A DNA stretch of 64,000 nucleotides from Ursus arctos (GCF_023065955.2 NW_026622764.1:43965833-44029832), one strand, 5' to 3'. Numbered from the stretch's first letter, positions 31,649-42,569 are shown. The notes: generated by a model not told the origin, from the letters alone. Numbers and translations: made by a program.

Positions 31649-31716
31649 CTGTTGGCTACATAGTTTACTGATATGTTTGTAGCATGTTTTTTGCTTTCTT
31701 TATGGAATCATGGAAT

Positions 31717-31885
31717 CTTTTTGTAAATTAAGATATAATGTATTATTTCTTTCAGGGTACAGGTCTGTGATTCATCAGTCTTACATAACACACAGTGCTC
31801 ACCACAACACATAGCCTCCCCAATGTCCATCACCCAGCCAACCCATCCCCCCAACCCTCTCCCCTCCAGCAACCCTCAGTTTGTT
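31717..31885 (-). mobile_element. Carnivore L1 3' UTR fragment, minus strand
   Basis: Reverse of the carnivore L1 3' end: AGATATAATGTATTATTTC, AGGGTACAGGTCTGTGATTC, ATCAGTCTTACATAACACAC, CAATGTCCATCACCCAGCC and CCAGCAACCCTCAGTTTGTT. Strongly 5'-truncated. L1 3' UTRs differ between mammalian orders, so this supports a carnivore source. Confidence 0.88.
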
Positions 31886-31998
31886 CATATATGATATTTT
31901 TGTTTGATTTGTATGCACTTCGTTGGCAAAGCATCAGATTCAATAAATGAGATTATTTTGGAAAGATTTAAAAAAAAAAAAGAAAGAAAGGGTGTTGC

Positions 31999-32625
31999 AT
32001 AGGAGATGCTGGGAAATGTGCCTAATTTAGGATGTAGTTCATTTGAAGCTATGAGTAGTAGAAGAGTAAGACAGATGTTTTTATTTTGCATTTCTATTCA
32101 TCCCCATACCTTGGTGCCAGCCCCTTTCAAGTCTATGAGATTTCAGTAATTTTTGAATAAGTAACATTTCTGAAATGATAGCACAGCAATTTTGAATGTT
32201 CTTGTTTTATCCAAAATCTCTGGTTTTAGATTAACTGCTCAAAGGGAAAGTTCATGGATTTATAATCTGCTTGGGTTCAGATTTTCATCCAGGACATTTT
32301 GGTAGGCATTCTGTATAAGTAGATGACTGATTGTTTTTCATGCCTGTGACCTTATAGTCTCATGAGAGAGTGAGCAATGCTACATAATACTGGCCCCTGG
32401 GGGCAGGGAATTCTATTATTTGGATAAGATTGTGATGTTCCAGGCTGAGCCCCTTCTTCAATCTCTTCTAACCTAGAATGGTATGGTCTGGGCTGCCCCA
32501 GGGTTTTGTTTAATTTCTGTCAGGGTTGGTTCAATATAGTTATGCCTAGATGATCACCATATTTTTATGTTGCTTAAAGTACCATTTTTGATTCACTTGC
32601 GAGTTATATTTCCAATCCTAGGACA
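31999..32625. other. No gene or recognised repeat
   Basis: Unique-looking, about 600 bases, no long open frame. Confidence 0.5.
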
Positions 32626-32629
32626 GAGA

Positions 32630-32815
32630 AATGCAGTGGTCTGGGATCAGAAAGTCTTACCACTCATACATATGGCCTCGGGTAAATTATCTAGTCTCTT
32701 GAAGCCTATGAAAAGGAATAACAATTGCTAACCCTACAGGATTATTATTTAGAGAAAAACATGTATATACGCTTCTGGAACATGGTAGGTGTTCTGCAAA
32801 TGACAGAGATTCCTA
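32630..32815 (+). repeat. MIR SINE fossil
   Basis: GCAGTGGTCTGGGATCAGAAAG, ATATGGCCTCGGGTAAATTATC, TCTCTTGAAGCCTATG, GGATTATTATTTAGAG and ACATGGTAGGTGTTCTGC follow MIR order. Confidence 0.75.
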
Positions 32816-33689
32816 TTTTCCCTGTAGGCTGACTAATTCAACAATGTGTTTACTTAACCTACTGGCTCTAGGCTGCTCAGATTTCAGCAGAAATATTAAC
32901 AGTGGAGACTTTCCTCACAGGTTCAGGCAGCGAGGTTATGCCTCTGATCCAATTTGCCTCTTCCATATTACAAATATGGATGTGATCCTGTGCGGGAAAT
33001 TTGGGTTACAGGTGCCAAGAGGAGAAGAAAGTATATGTGTGAATGCTCAGAAAGAGGCTCGTGAATGCTCTGATAGAGTCTTCCATAAAATCCCACTTGG
33101 ACAACACCTAGTGTCCAAGAAATAAACAAACAAAACCCCAAACACCCCAAAACCTCTTGCTTTGATAGTTGCTGAGGTAGTCCCAAGCCCACAGGGGATT
33201 TGTGAGTCCACGGGTGCAATCCTCAGGCAGAAACACTACTGTGTCCGTGAGCTACAAGCTCCTAACTCCCAATTCCACTGAGGTGGGTGGGTGTTCATTA
33301 AAGCAATTCACTAGCGTACAGAGAAAACGGAAATCAACTTGAAAGATAATTTATGAGCAACCTTTTTTAGTGTTTGAAAATATGCCAGCATATCTAGCAG
33401 AAGCCACTCAGGTTTTTATGGATTTTTTGTTACTGTTGTTTGTCATTTTGGTACGATAACCACCTGTAGTCATTAACTCTCCCCATTTCTAGCACAGGGT
33501 CTCAAACATCTGCCACTGCGGCCAAAATGTCCCTCAACGGACTTCAACTTTATGTCCCTGAAATGGGAATTTCATCTCCCATCGTTGGAATTATGCATAT
33601 CTTCTTTAGCCTGCAGCCTGGTGATTCTCGACTCCGGTTCTGCTTTCCTAAAGCAGTTTGCACCCCCCCCCCCCAACCTCCTAACCGTG
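32816..33689. other. No gene; unique sequence
   Basis: No recognised repeat. The 93-codon frame 32844-33125 and its opposite-strand partner lack domains. A C12-13 run lies at about 33662-33674. Confidence 0.45.
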
Positions 33690-33840
33690 CTCTTGTTTTT
33701 AGGTAGTCCCGTAAGTATCTTATCTCTCCTGCTGGACTTCAGGCACACTGAGGGCAAATATGAGATTTCCTGCAGTTTTATGTCTCATTCTGCACCAGCA
33801 GAGTGGGGGCTCAGTAAACGCTTATTGAATATGTTCTGCA
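33690..33840 (+). repeat. L2 LINE 3' tail
   Basis: CTGGACTTCAGGCACACTGAGGGCAAAT, TATGTCTCATTCTGC and GGGGGCTCAGTAAACGCTTATTGAAT are the L2 tail. The frame 33552-33845 overlaps it and is not coding. Confidence 0.75.
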
Positions 33841-34267
33841 TATAGTTCTGTAGACATAACAATACTGCGCAACAACAGACAGAGGAGGAAGGAGAGGGAA
33901 GAAACTGAAAGAAATCACTTGGGTTGCTTCTTTCAATGAGATGATTTTGTATCATCATATGTTGGCCAAGGTCCTAAATTTTCACAGCTATTTGAATTAT
34001 CCACACTTATAACAAAGGACGAAAACTCTATCTTTATGTATAGGAACTTTTTTTTTTCCTTCCACCCTAAACATAAGTTCTCAAAATAAAGGATCCTAGA
34101 TTGCATTTTCCCTGTGAATGGTTTATCCTGGAAATCTTTTCTTTCCTGAGCACAACGCTGGCTATTTACAGCTGCTACAGCTCATCAGTCCTACCCCAGC
34201 AAATTATCCTGAGGACCACAATATTGAGTCTCAGAGGTTTTGAAGATATTAACATTCCGGTACGATG

Positions 34268-34298
<31 letters not shown>

Positions 34299-35164
34299 AC
34301 TGGAAAGAAACTCTTGTAATTTGACCTTAGAATATGAAAATGTGATCCTCCATTCAGATCTAACAGAGGCTCCGTATCTCATGGACCACATTTCCTGTAA
34401 ATGCCCTATGTGTTTTCAAAAGGATGTATTTTTCATGGTCCCTAAGTGAAACTCAAATCATGTGTGCTCAGAAATGTTGTTTTCCTTTCCAGAATATCCT
34501 GAAGGCTTAAAAAATATTTACAAGTATGAACCTCAATATGAATGCAATTTACCATCTAGGTGGCCGATATGCCGACTAAAGAATAAGTGTTTTTTTATTT
34601 TTCTTAGCTACAGATATATTATTCTTATAAAGGATGACTATTATACTTGTGTGTTGATAATACCAAAATACGTAGAAAATTAGGCAAAAAGGCAATGGTA
34701 TACTTAAGTCCACGTATAGCTCTGTGGGATTCCCCTGCAGTCACTGTCCTGGTGCGTCCGCAGATTTTGTCCAGGCTTGACACAGGCAATTTCTAAACAG
34801 GAAACCAGATGAAGCTGGGGAAACTGAAATTTATTGGGTTTTCTTAATTTAAGACATAAGTGATCAGGACATCATCTGTAGTTGCCAAGGACAATGCTGC
34901 CCAAGGCCCCTTTTTAGGCCTTTCGAGATAGCCCTCCTGGCACACATATTGAGCTCAGAAAAGATCCAAATTAATCTGGAGAACGAGAAGTGTTTCTAAT
35001 GTCAGGTCATTAGAAATGGAAGGTAAAGGAGATCTGCGCCATTCCTTTGCTTCAGGCTCCGGATTCCTGACTGTGTCCAGTCTGTTCAGAGAGGCAGGAA
35101 ATAAAGAACGTAAAGGAATCTCAGTGAGTATTGCCTTTTCGAGCTCATTTACCCTATGATTGAG
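33841..35164. other. No gene; unique DNA with a T-rich run
   Basis: About 1.3 kb with no named repeat. A T-run with one C interruption occupies 34269-34298; the small frames around it are artefacts. The sequence at 34700-35150 looks unremarkable. Confidence 0.45.
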
Positions 35165-35515
35165 GCCAGGGGATGAATGTGAGTATTTATGTGAATGTGT
35201 ATCAACGTATGTATTGTGAATGTGTGTGTGATATATGTGTGTGTATACGTATGTGTGTGTGATGCTGGTGTGCGAGTGTGTGGCATGTTTGAGTGTATAT
35301 GTATGCCTGTATGTGGCATATGTGTGTGTGGAGTATGATGCGTGTGATATATGTGTGAATGTGTATGTGTGTGTACAAGTGGGGTGTGTGTGTTTGATGC
35401 GTGGGGTGCATGTATTCGTGTGTGTTTGGGGTATGTGCTGTATGGGTGCTTATGTGCAATGTATATGTGTAAGTTTTGTGTGTGATATGTAAGCGTGTGG
35501 AGGGTTAAGGGTAAA
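35165..35515. repeat. Degenerate TG/TA-rich simple-sequence array
   Basis: About 350 bases of irregular alternating purine-pyrimidine: units such as TGTGTGTG, TATGTG, GTATGCCTG and TGGGGTATG. It is an old (TG)n-type array with many point changes and no fixed higher-order period that I can see. Both strands give long cysteine/valine or histidine/threonine open frames purely from the repeat. The alternating pattern could adopt Z-DNA. Confidence 0.93.
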
Positions 35516-35831
35516 TATGTTTTTACTGAAAGAAAAGTACCTCCAGTTGTTATCGCCTCCAATTCATGCTCTGCTTTGCTCCAGGGTTATCTTTCTAAAG
35601 CACAAAGCTGAGCTTAGCATATCCCTGCTCAAAAAAAAAAAAAAAGGAAAAGAAAAGAAAAAAAGTGGTTCCCCAAAGCCTAGAGAAGGCAATTGAGGGC
35701 CCTTTTCAGCCTGGCCACGAGCTACTTTTCCAACCTTCACTGTCAGGCACCAGTTACCTGGTCCTGCCCTAGCCCTCTGCATTTCATATGCAACCTCTAG
35801 GGAGACAGGCAGGTGGGGGCGTTAGGGGCTA

Positions 35832-36075
35832 GTAGGAGCGCGGGCTCTGAGCCAGACCGCCTGAGACTTTGGGCAGTTTGTGCCGTAGATGACCTGCTTG
35901 ATTTGGGCAAGTTACTCGATCTCTCTGTTTCCTCCCTTATACAGTGGGAATGATGATACTACCTCTTCTCATTGGAGAATGAAGGTGTCTTTGTGAGGAT
36001 GAAGAAGTTAATAAGTAGAAAGCATTTAGAATAATGCCATGCACCAAGTGAGTGTTGTGGAAAGACTTAGCTATT
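35832..36075 (+). repeat. MIR SINE, nested in L2
   Basis: GCGGGCTCTGAGCCAGACCGCCTGAGAC, ATTTGGGCAAGTTACTCG, ATCTCTCTGTTTCC, ACAGTGGGAATGATGATACTACC and ATAATGCCATGCACC. Good MIR order at nearly full length. Confidence 0.88.
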
Positions 36076-36221
36076 TTTTATATCATCCCAGGACTCATGC
36101 ACTGGCCTCCATATTCCTTTCGAATGCCTTTCCCTTCATACACATGTTAGAAATCCTTCCTGGTCCACCTTAAAAATCATCATCGGAGCCAACTATAATA
36201 GCTGAACTAAGGAAGTATTAT

Positions 36222-36410
36222 AGGTCAGCGGTTTAGTGCTTGGGTAGGGATCAGAGAGGTCTGGGGTCAAATCCATTCTCTATACTATGTCAACAGCTCC
36301 TTTTTAAAGTGTAGCTTTCTCATTAGCGAACCAGAGGTATTACTCGGCCCTCCCTTTCTGGGTGTTGCCATTGTTAAATGAGCTAACGTACGGGAAGCGT
36401 GTTGTGGAAT
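36222..36410 (+). repeat. MIR SINE, nested in L2
   Basis: GTCAGCGGTTTAGTGCTTGG, GAGGTCTGGGGTCAAATCC (B-box region), CTTTCTCATTAGCGAACC, AGAGGTATTACTCGG and AATGAGCTAACGTACGGG match MIR with heavy wear. Confidence 0.65.
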
Positions 36411-36560
36411 CGTCTCGTCGTTTCGGATTCCCTCGGCATTTCTTTTTCTTCTGGACACATACACACAATTATCCACCTTGTGTTATACTTGCCCGTTGCA
36501 TGTCTGGATTATATCAATTATTTTTCTTTCCCTCCATTGCTTAGTCCAGTGCTATGTTCA

Positions 36561-38260
36561 TGATACACCATCAGAAAACATTTGTGGAAAAAAATAATGA
36601 GAATGGGAGAGGAATCAGAAAGTGAATCATGAACTTCTGGGGTCAGCCTAAAAGCCATTACTGTAAGAATATATAACGATATTGATAAACATTCAAAGAG
36701 CTGCCTTTAAAAGTTTCATAGCTCAAAGATACCCTGAAATCTTTGGAAGGCAAAAAAGACTTTTAAGAACCTTCTTTAAGTTGTTTTCATCCCTCATTTC
36801 TTTTGTTGTCATGTGGTGAGGAAGGCTGATTCTCAGGGTCATTGCAAATTGATTTTGTGCTGTGCACTTAAAAGAACTGAAGTAGGTTCTTAGAGTTTTG
36901 TTCACTATTATTGCTCCTAAGGATTCTCATTCTGATCATTGATTTAATTTTTTTTCTTTTGGTAATAGCTTTTTGAACTACAACAAAAATTTTTTTTAGC
37001 AAAAGTATTAGCTCCGTGGATAATTGCTATGGGATTTTTTTGGTGTTGTAAATATATGTGTAGATATATTGTAATTCATATGATCCTCAAAAATCAAATT
37101 TGTTGAGTACAACAAATATGATATGTTTCTGTTGGTTATGTTTTGAAATGTCTTTGAAGATCTTTGTATAATTTGTTATAGAAAATTTCATAATCTGTGG
37201 TAGTAGTCAAAGTGTGGAAGGTAAGAGGGAATGTGTATAAAATATTGTATTTTATCATTTTATTACTGATATACCTTAAAGAGAGTGTTTTAAAAACTGG
37301 TATTTTGTTCTTAATTTTTCTCATCATACTTGAAAACGGCTTTCAGTTTGCCTGTTCTAACAGTTTATAGCAAAATCCAACAATTGCCTTTGTAAATATC
37401 AGAACTGGTGCATAAACTCCAGAGGGACCCAATCTTTAGCAGCCCGAGTTGGTCACTGGGAGATTGATTTTATGAATTGGTATTCAAAGTGTTTCTTGCC
37501 CTGATAAAATGTAGCCTCTTCCTCCACCTGAATAAGGTTCTGTAATCCACCATTTTCTCAGATTCTTCAGCTGTTTTTTCAGATAATATTCTGCTGGGAG
37601 GCTGTGTCCAGCTAACCTACGAAACAGTAATAAATGGACTGTTTGCCCTTTGCTGTGGTTTTACTCAGCACCTTGGAGAGTAGAGGTTAAACCTGAAAAA
37701 AGGAAGTGATGGAAAATAAAAAGGGAAATTTCACAAGGTGATAAAAAAAATCATTCCAATTATAAGTGGGAGATGTATACAGATGCTCCATTGATGAAAT
37801 GGCTTTCCTTACTGTGTGAAAATTAAAGAATCCCTGGACCCAAACCCCTTTAATACCCACAAACAAGACTCCTGCCACGGCAGGAAGTCAATTATCTCCA
37901 TGACAACCAAAACAAATAGTGAATATTGCCTTAGCAGACAAGATGGATAAAAGGTGCATCTAAAATTAATTTATGTCTTGGGATCAGACACTTGAGATGA
38001 GAGAACTGGTCCATAAAGTACCCAAGAGGAGCTATTAAAAGAGAAACAAAATAAGTCCCTTGTTGAGTTCCCAAGGGAGCTGTGGTTGGAGCATATAAAT
38101 CCTTTTTGCTCTGCCTTTAAGGGGAAAAGTTGTCAATATGTCCCCATTTACATGGCAGCTTTGATGATGGCCCCCTGTAAATCTCAGGCCTGCCAAAGAA
38201 TGTTTATTAAGAAGTGCCTTCAAGAGTGATCTCTTAATCCATCCTCTTGTACAGTTGGGG

Positions 38261-38296
<36 letters not shown>

Positions 38297-38849
38297 AAAA
38301 CTCTGAGATGCAGAGATGCCCCCAAAGATTACAGTTCAGAAAATTTTGAGACTATAAAAATCTTACTTTAAAACAAACAGGAAGAGGAAAAAGAGAGAAC
38401 ACCATCACCAGCACACAGAATCCTCAGAAGCAACCATGGAGCCATAAATTTTTCATTAAGAGCAAAAATTAAAAACACTAATTAAACTACTGTTTGGAAA
38501 ATAACTCCAAATATTAAAAGGCAATTTTCAGGACAGAAAAAAGTGTGTCTGTTCTTCTGTGCCTGGAGATGTGGCTTTTGAAGTCAGGGAGACTCCAGCC
38601 GGGTACCTACTTTGTGGGGAGTCCATTTCTTACCCTGAGTAGGAAGATGGTGGGATAAGAAGGCCGAGCAGGATACAGATCCCAACCACTCCCTTGTAGG
38701 GCAGAACCCTTCTCCCCAAGCTGGAATCACACTGAATGCTTAAGCTGATTCAGGTTTCCTCTTTCTAGTGGATCCATCCCACACCCTTTTTCCAAGGTTA
38801 CAGTTTCCTCCTTCAGATGCAACATTTAGTCAATGCCACAGGGGTTGTC
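36561..38849. other. Repeat-poor unique block, 2.3 kb
   Basis: The longest stretch in the window in which I recognise no interspersed repeat. It contains an (ATT)n microsatellite at 38262-38295 and no convincing exon. The minus-strand frames near 36285-38223 have no domains. Confidence 0.5.
38262..38295. repeat. (ATT)n microsatellite
   Basis: About eleven perfect ATT units with no interruption, in otherwise unique DNA. Confidence 0.97.
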
Positions 38850-39430
38850 TCTTTCTTTCTGGGATCTCGTCAGTCTCCCCTCCTTTCTATCCACTCTTAT
38901 AATCGCACAGCTGGATGATAATTACAGTTCCCTAATTTACCTAGCCACCTTCTTGCTCTCCTCATTTGTATCTTTCCTATGCACTTGGATTCGTTTTTCC
39001 AGAAGATCGTTTTACTTTTCATTCCTTTACTAAAAACACGACAACAAAACAAAACTAACAAAACACAATGACTTCCTGTTGCTCGTAGCATAAAACCCAA
39101 ATTCCTCTGTGTGACATTTATGGTTCTCCACCAGCTGACCTTAACCTGTACACTAACATATCTCCCCACCAATTGCTTCCATGAATCCATCATTCTAGTC
39201 ATTATCACTTACCACAAATGCCTTATACTTTCCCATGTGTCCTCACTCCTGCAATTCTTGTTACTTACTGGAATAGCCTCCCCTATGGGCTTTATTTCTT
39301 TCTCCCCAACACAAAGAGCACCTCTTATACAACTCTTAGAAGTCAACTCATATTTTACATTTCTGAACATTTCCTAGTCTCCCAGCCCTCAGGATCTCAT
39401 TTTCCTCTGAATCCAGTGGTACTTAATATC
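38850..39430 (+). repeat. L2 LINE 3' region
   Basis: ACAATGACTTCCTGTTGCTC, GTAGCATAAAACCCAAATTCC, CATTTATGGTTCTCCACCAGC, GAATAGCCTCCCCTATGGGC and CTTAGAAGTCAACTCATATTTT follow L2 order over about 580 bp. The open frames on both strands here are not genes. Confidence 0.75.
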
Positions 39431-39432
39431 TG

Positions 39433-40008
39433 TGGTAGGCAGAATAACCTCAAGTCTCTGGAATCTGTTGTGTTACCTTATAGTGCAATAGGGACTTGGC
39501 AGGTGTAGTTAAAGTTACAGACCTTAAAATAGGGAGGTTGTGTAGATGGTCTCAATCTAATCACACCAGCCGAACTCTTAAAAGCAGAGATGGCTGCAGT
39601 CAGAGAGATGTGATAGAAGGGGAAGGTAGAGAGATTCTTTAAGTGTGAGGAGGATTTGAGGCACTGTCGCTGGCTTTGAGATACAGGAGCCCACATGTGA
39701 GAAATGGAAGATGTTCTTAAGAAGTTAGGAGCTATGGGTGGTCCAGGGTTGACAGCCAACAACAGAATGGGAGCTCAGTCCTTCAGCTTCAAGGAAGTGG
39801 GGTTTGGAAGATTCTGCCAACAACTGGGATGTAGTAGAATTTCTCAATAAAAGCCCAGCCTTGATTTTAGCTTTGTGAAACCTGGGGCAGAGGAAGGAGC
39901 TAGCCAACCCCAACTTCTGACCAACAGTATTGTGAGATAAGAAATTTGTGTTGCTTTAAGCCACTGAGTTTGTGGCAATGTGTTATGACAGCAATAGAAA
40001 ATTAGTAC
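39433..40008 (+). mobile_element. MaLR/MLT1-type LTR, older subtype
   Basis: GTAGGCAGAATAACCTCAAG, TTACCTTATAGTGCAATAGGG, ACTTGGCAGGTGTAGTTAAAG, TTGTGAGATAAGAAATTTGTG, CTTTAAGCCACTGAGTTTGTGG, AATGTGTTATGACAGCAATAG, AAAATTAGTACA. The 5' and 3' ends are clear; the middle is diverged. Confidence 0.82.
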
Positions 40009-40049
40009 ATGTCCTTACTGTGCATTTCACAAAGTGGGGTGTTCAAGAG

Positions 40050-40285
40050 ACTGGGGTTTAGGATTGGGCTATTGGGCCAGATTCTGCTTCAATATCCACA
40101 AATTGCATGACCGTAAGGCAAGTTACTGAATCTTTTAGGTTCTACAGTTTCATCATCTTTAATAAGGAAACCCATCATCACTCATGATAATTCATAGGAT
40201 TACAATGAGAAACAAGTTAGATATGCCATATAAAGGCATTAGAAACATGCCTGCCACATACTAACATTAAATAATGCTATGCCTT
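40050..40285 (+). repeat. MIR SINE fossil
   Basis: ACTGGGGTTTAGGATTGGGC, CCGTAAGGCAAGTTACTGAATC, CTACAGTTTCATCATCTTTAATAAGG, TCATAGGATTACAATGAG and ATGCCTGCCACATACTAAC. Confidence 0.8.
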
Positions 40286-40354
40286 GTGGCTATTTATATT
40301 TATGATGAGTTTCTACCAGTAGATTCTAAGTTCCTGAGATATGGACAAGCAATG

Positions 40355-40745
40355 GATTGAAAATGATCACAAACTCGTCACAGTTCTTCCCATGAAGTGA
40401 CAAAGCTGTTTTTTCTCCATCGCTTACATCTGGCCGGTCTTTCTGACTTTTGCTGTCCAAAAGAATATGATAGAATTGATGTCATGAGAGTCTCAAGAGG
40501 ACTTGCAGCTTTTGTTTCTTTGCAATGCTTCTGCCATCATGGGAAGAGACCTGGGGTGAAAGACAGGCTGGAGAGAAGCCTGGCCACCTCATCACTTCAG
40601 ACATCCCCACTAACCAGCCTCCTAACCAACCATCAGAGCATCTAGCACCAACCAAGCCCCCAGCTCACTGCAGCTGCAAAAAAGCAGCGCAGGACCTGCC
40701 TGGTCGGCCCACAAGATCCCCAAATATAGTAAATTGTTGTTTTAA
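40355..40745 (+). repeat. MaLR-like LTR fragment
   Basis: TGGCCGGTCTTTCTGACTTTTGC, TGCTTCTGCCATCATGGGAAG, GACCTGGGGTGAAAGACAGG, a run of CCAACCATCAGAGC-like acceptor phrases and ATATAGTAAATTGTTGTTTTAA, in the order of older MLT1 LTRs. Low divergence evidence; the 82-codon and 85-codon frames across it are artefacts. Confidence 0.5.
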
Positions 40746-40794
40746 CCTTCAGTTTCACTTTTGCTTGGGCAGCAATTCATAGCTGATATTGGAG

Positions 40795-40890
40795 ATTATC
40801 TTAACCTTCTTCACATTTTCCCCAGAAGCCTCCTTAGAACTTAGCTCAGGGCCTTGTACATTATAAATACTCAAGTGTTTATTAATGTAA
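40795..40890 (+). repeat. L2 LINE 3' tail
   Basis: CCTCCTTAGAACTTAGCTCAGGGCC, TTGTACATTATAAATACTCAAGTGTTTATTAATG is the L2 tail. Confidence 0.65.
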
Positions 40891-41039
40891 TTATTACCTA
40901 CTCTCTCCTTCATTTTTTTCATATTCAATTTATTTATTAAATTTTGATTTTAATTTAATCTGGTTACAAGGAAATATAAACATGTATTTGCAAACAAGTT
41001 CCATCATTTGAGTAAAAACACAACTACCCTTAAACTGTG

Positions 41040-41185
41040 TAGTCAGGATAAGGCAAGTAAGAAAGGTGTCACTGACTATAACTGGCTAATTGTGTGAGGA
41101 ATGTATCTTTGACTTGTGCTCTATGGGCCTTGGTTAGCTCATCTGTAAGTTGGGAGGCTCATATTAGAAGCTCTACAGTCTTTTC
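41040..41185 (+). repeat. MIR SINE fragment
   Basis: ACTGGCTAATTGTGTGAGG, GACTTGTGCTCTATGGGCC, TTGGTTAGCTCATCTGTAAGTTGGGAGG matches the MIR middle. Confidence 0.55.
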
Positions 41186-41918
41186 CAAACCCCACATTCC
41201 ATCATGGAACCCTCTGTCTATAGATCAGGCATAGACAGCTGTGCCAAGGGGGCAGAAGAGCTGAGTTCATTCCAAGTTTAAAGCAGTTGTCAGAGAGCAG
41301 AGACTAGCTTTTGTGGTACAAGCCAAGACCCAGTGGTCACTAGTTTAAGCAATTCTGCTTCATGATATATTTTGTTATTCGTTGGGAAGGAAATTAAGTG
41401 GTGATCTCTGCCTAGCTTCCTCTGTCCCTATCATAAAGTACATCACAATTGGCAGATGTCTGGCAGCCCTGGCAGGGAGAAGAGAATATGGAATCATTTT
41501 AAGAATGAATGAGCCTCTTATACCTTGCCTCATGGCACTTTCTTTCACATTTGTGTTACAATAAACACGTGTTGCAGCAATGCTACAAGATGCTAAAACT
41601 TGTTCTATGTTTGGTCAGTATGGGGAAGGAAGAAGATAATTTTCTTAATCTAAACTAATCTAAATAATGTCTTATGCCTCTAGGGAGATAGTTTATGAAT
41701 ACAAATTATTTTTTGTTATATGATTACTGTGCTCTCCTAGTAAGTGCATGCTGCTGATCACAACAGAATGAAAATGATCCGTCCCTCTGGACAAAGTATC
41801 TAAGTGCCTTCTAACGGAGAGTCACCAAGGTGTTCCATCCACTTCCAGGTCTGAGGATATACATAGCTGCTGCCTCTGGCCTCCTGCTCTCAACTCTAGA
41901 CCTCCTTTCTTCTTCTTC
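41186..41918. other. No gene or recognised repeat
   Basis: Unique-looking, about 730 bases. The 60-codon frame 41382-41564 has no features. Confidence 0.45.
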
Positions 41919-42126
41919 TTTTTTTTTTTTTTTTAAGATTTTATTTATTCATTTGAGAGAGAGACAGAGAGGCAGAGAGAGCATAAGCAGGGGGAGAGGC
42001 AGAGGGAGAGGGAGAAGCAGACTCCCCATTGAGCTGGGAGCCTGACATGGGGCTCAATCCTAGGACCTGGAGATCACGACCTGAGCCGAAGGCAGATGCC
42101 CAACCATCTGAGCCACGCAGGCGCCC
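41919..42126 (-). mobile_element. CAN-SINE, minus strand
   Basis: T16 tail, AAGATTTTATTTATTCATTTG, AGAGAGCATAAGCAGGGGGAG, GAAGCAGACTCCCC, CAATCCTAGGACCTGG, GATCACGACCTGAGCC, CTGAGCCACGCAGGCGCCC. Full length. Flanking duplication not clear because the left flank is itself a TTC repeat. Confidence 0.95.
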
Positions 42127-42351
42127 TTCTCTGTGGCTTCTAACTGTGGCTGGCTTCTCTGGTCTCCATCCCATAGCCATGAAGGTGAACCTTCATTCTT
42201 CCTCTTCATCATTCCCACACCTTCTTCTAATTCTATACTAGTGATCTACAGTTTGAGAGTTTGAGAGCCACTGACCTTTGCACCTCTGAGGTGAGTCCAG
42301 GCTTTTGCAACAAAAATCTTATCCCTGGACTGGGAAGTGAAGATAAAATAT
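42127..42351. other. No gene; spacer between two SINEs
   Basis: Unique spacer of about 225 bases carrying the left target duplication of the next SINE (AAGATAAAATAT, 42340-42351). Confidence 0.5.
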
Positions 42352-42557
42352 ATTTTTTTAATATTTTAAAATTTTTTTATTTGAGAGAGAACAAGCACGA
42401 GCAGGGAGGAGCAGAGGGATAGGGAGAAGGAATCCAAAGCAGACTCTGCACTAAGCACAGAGCCCAATGGGGGTGCTCTATCCCCCAACTGTGAGATCAT
42501 GACCTGAGCCAAAACCAAGAGTCAGACACTTAACAGACTGAGCCACCAAGGCGCCCC
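42352..42557 (-). mobile_element. CAN-SINE, minus strand, older copy
   Basis: ATTTTTTTATTTGAGAGAGAAC, AAGCACGAGCAGGGAGGAGC, CAAAGCAGACTCTGC, GATCATGACCTGAGCC, GACTGAGCCACCAAGGCGCCCC. Target duplication AAGATAAAATAT (42340-42351) versus AAGATAAAACAT (42558-42569), one mismatch. Several base changes suggest an older insertion. Confidence 0.95.
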
Positions 42558-42569
42558 AAGATAAAACAT

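Larger units (their letters stand above)
31444..31998 (+). mobile_element. Compound retro-insertion with TSD and poly-A
   Basis: Flanked by an exact 13-bp direct repeat GAAAGGGTGTTGC at 31444-31456 and 31986-31998. The body ends with AATAAA (31942-31947), 22 bases later a run of 12 A (31970-31981), then GAAA and the right duplication. This is the hallmark of L1-mediated copying of a polyadenylated plus-strand RNA. The body carries an antisense CAN-SINE and an antisense L1 3' end. The remaining non-repeat parts (31649-31716, 31886-31969) are not a gene I recognise. A retrocopy of a transcript 3' UTR or non-coding RNA is the simplest reading. Confidence 0.6.
35570..36560 (+). repeat. L2 LINE hosting two MIR elements
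   Basis: First piece: TCCAGGGTTATCTTTCTAAAGCAC, ATCCCTGCTC, an A-rich insert (35629-35662), GTGGTTCCCCAAAGCC, GGCCCTTTTCAGCCTGGCC. Second: CTCCATATTCCTTTCGAATGCC, AAATCCTTCCTGGTCCACC (36095-36175). Third: TTATACTTGCCCGTTGC, CCATTGCTTAGTCCAGTGCTATG and AAACATTTGTGGA (36420-36560). The pieces read as one L2 cut by MIRs. Confidence 0.6.

Noticed and set aside
34269..34298. T-run as the tail of a minus-strand retrocopy
   Set aside because: No flanking duplication and no recognisable body; probably simple slippage.
35149..35562. 137-codon His/Thr-rich frame and its 85-codon Cys/Val-rich opposite
   Set aside because: Both are produced by the TG-rich array.
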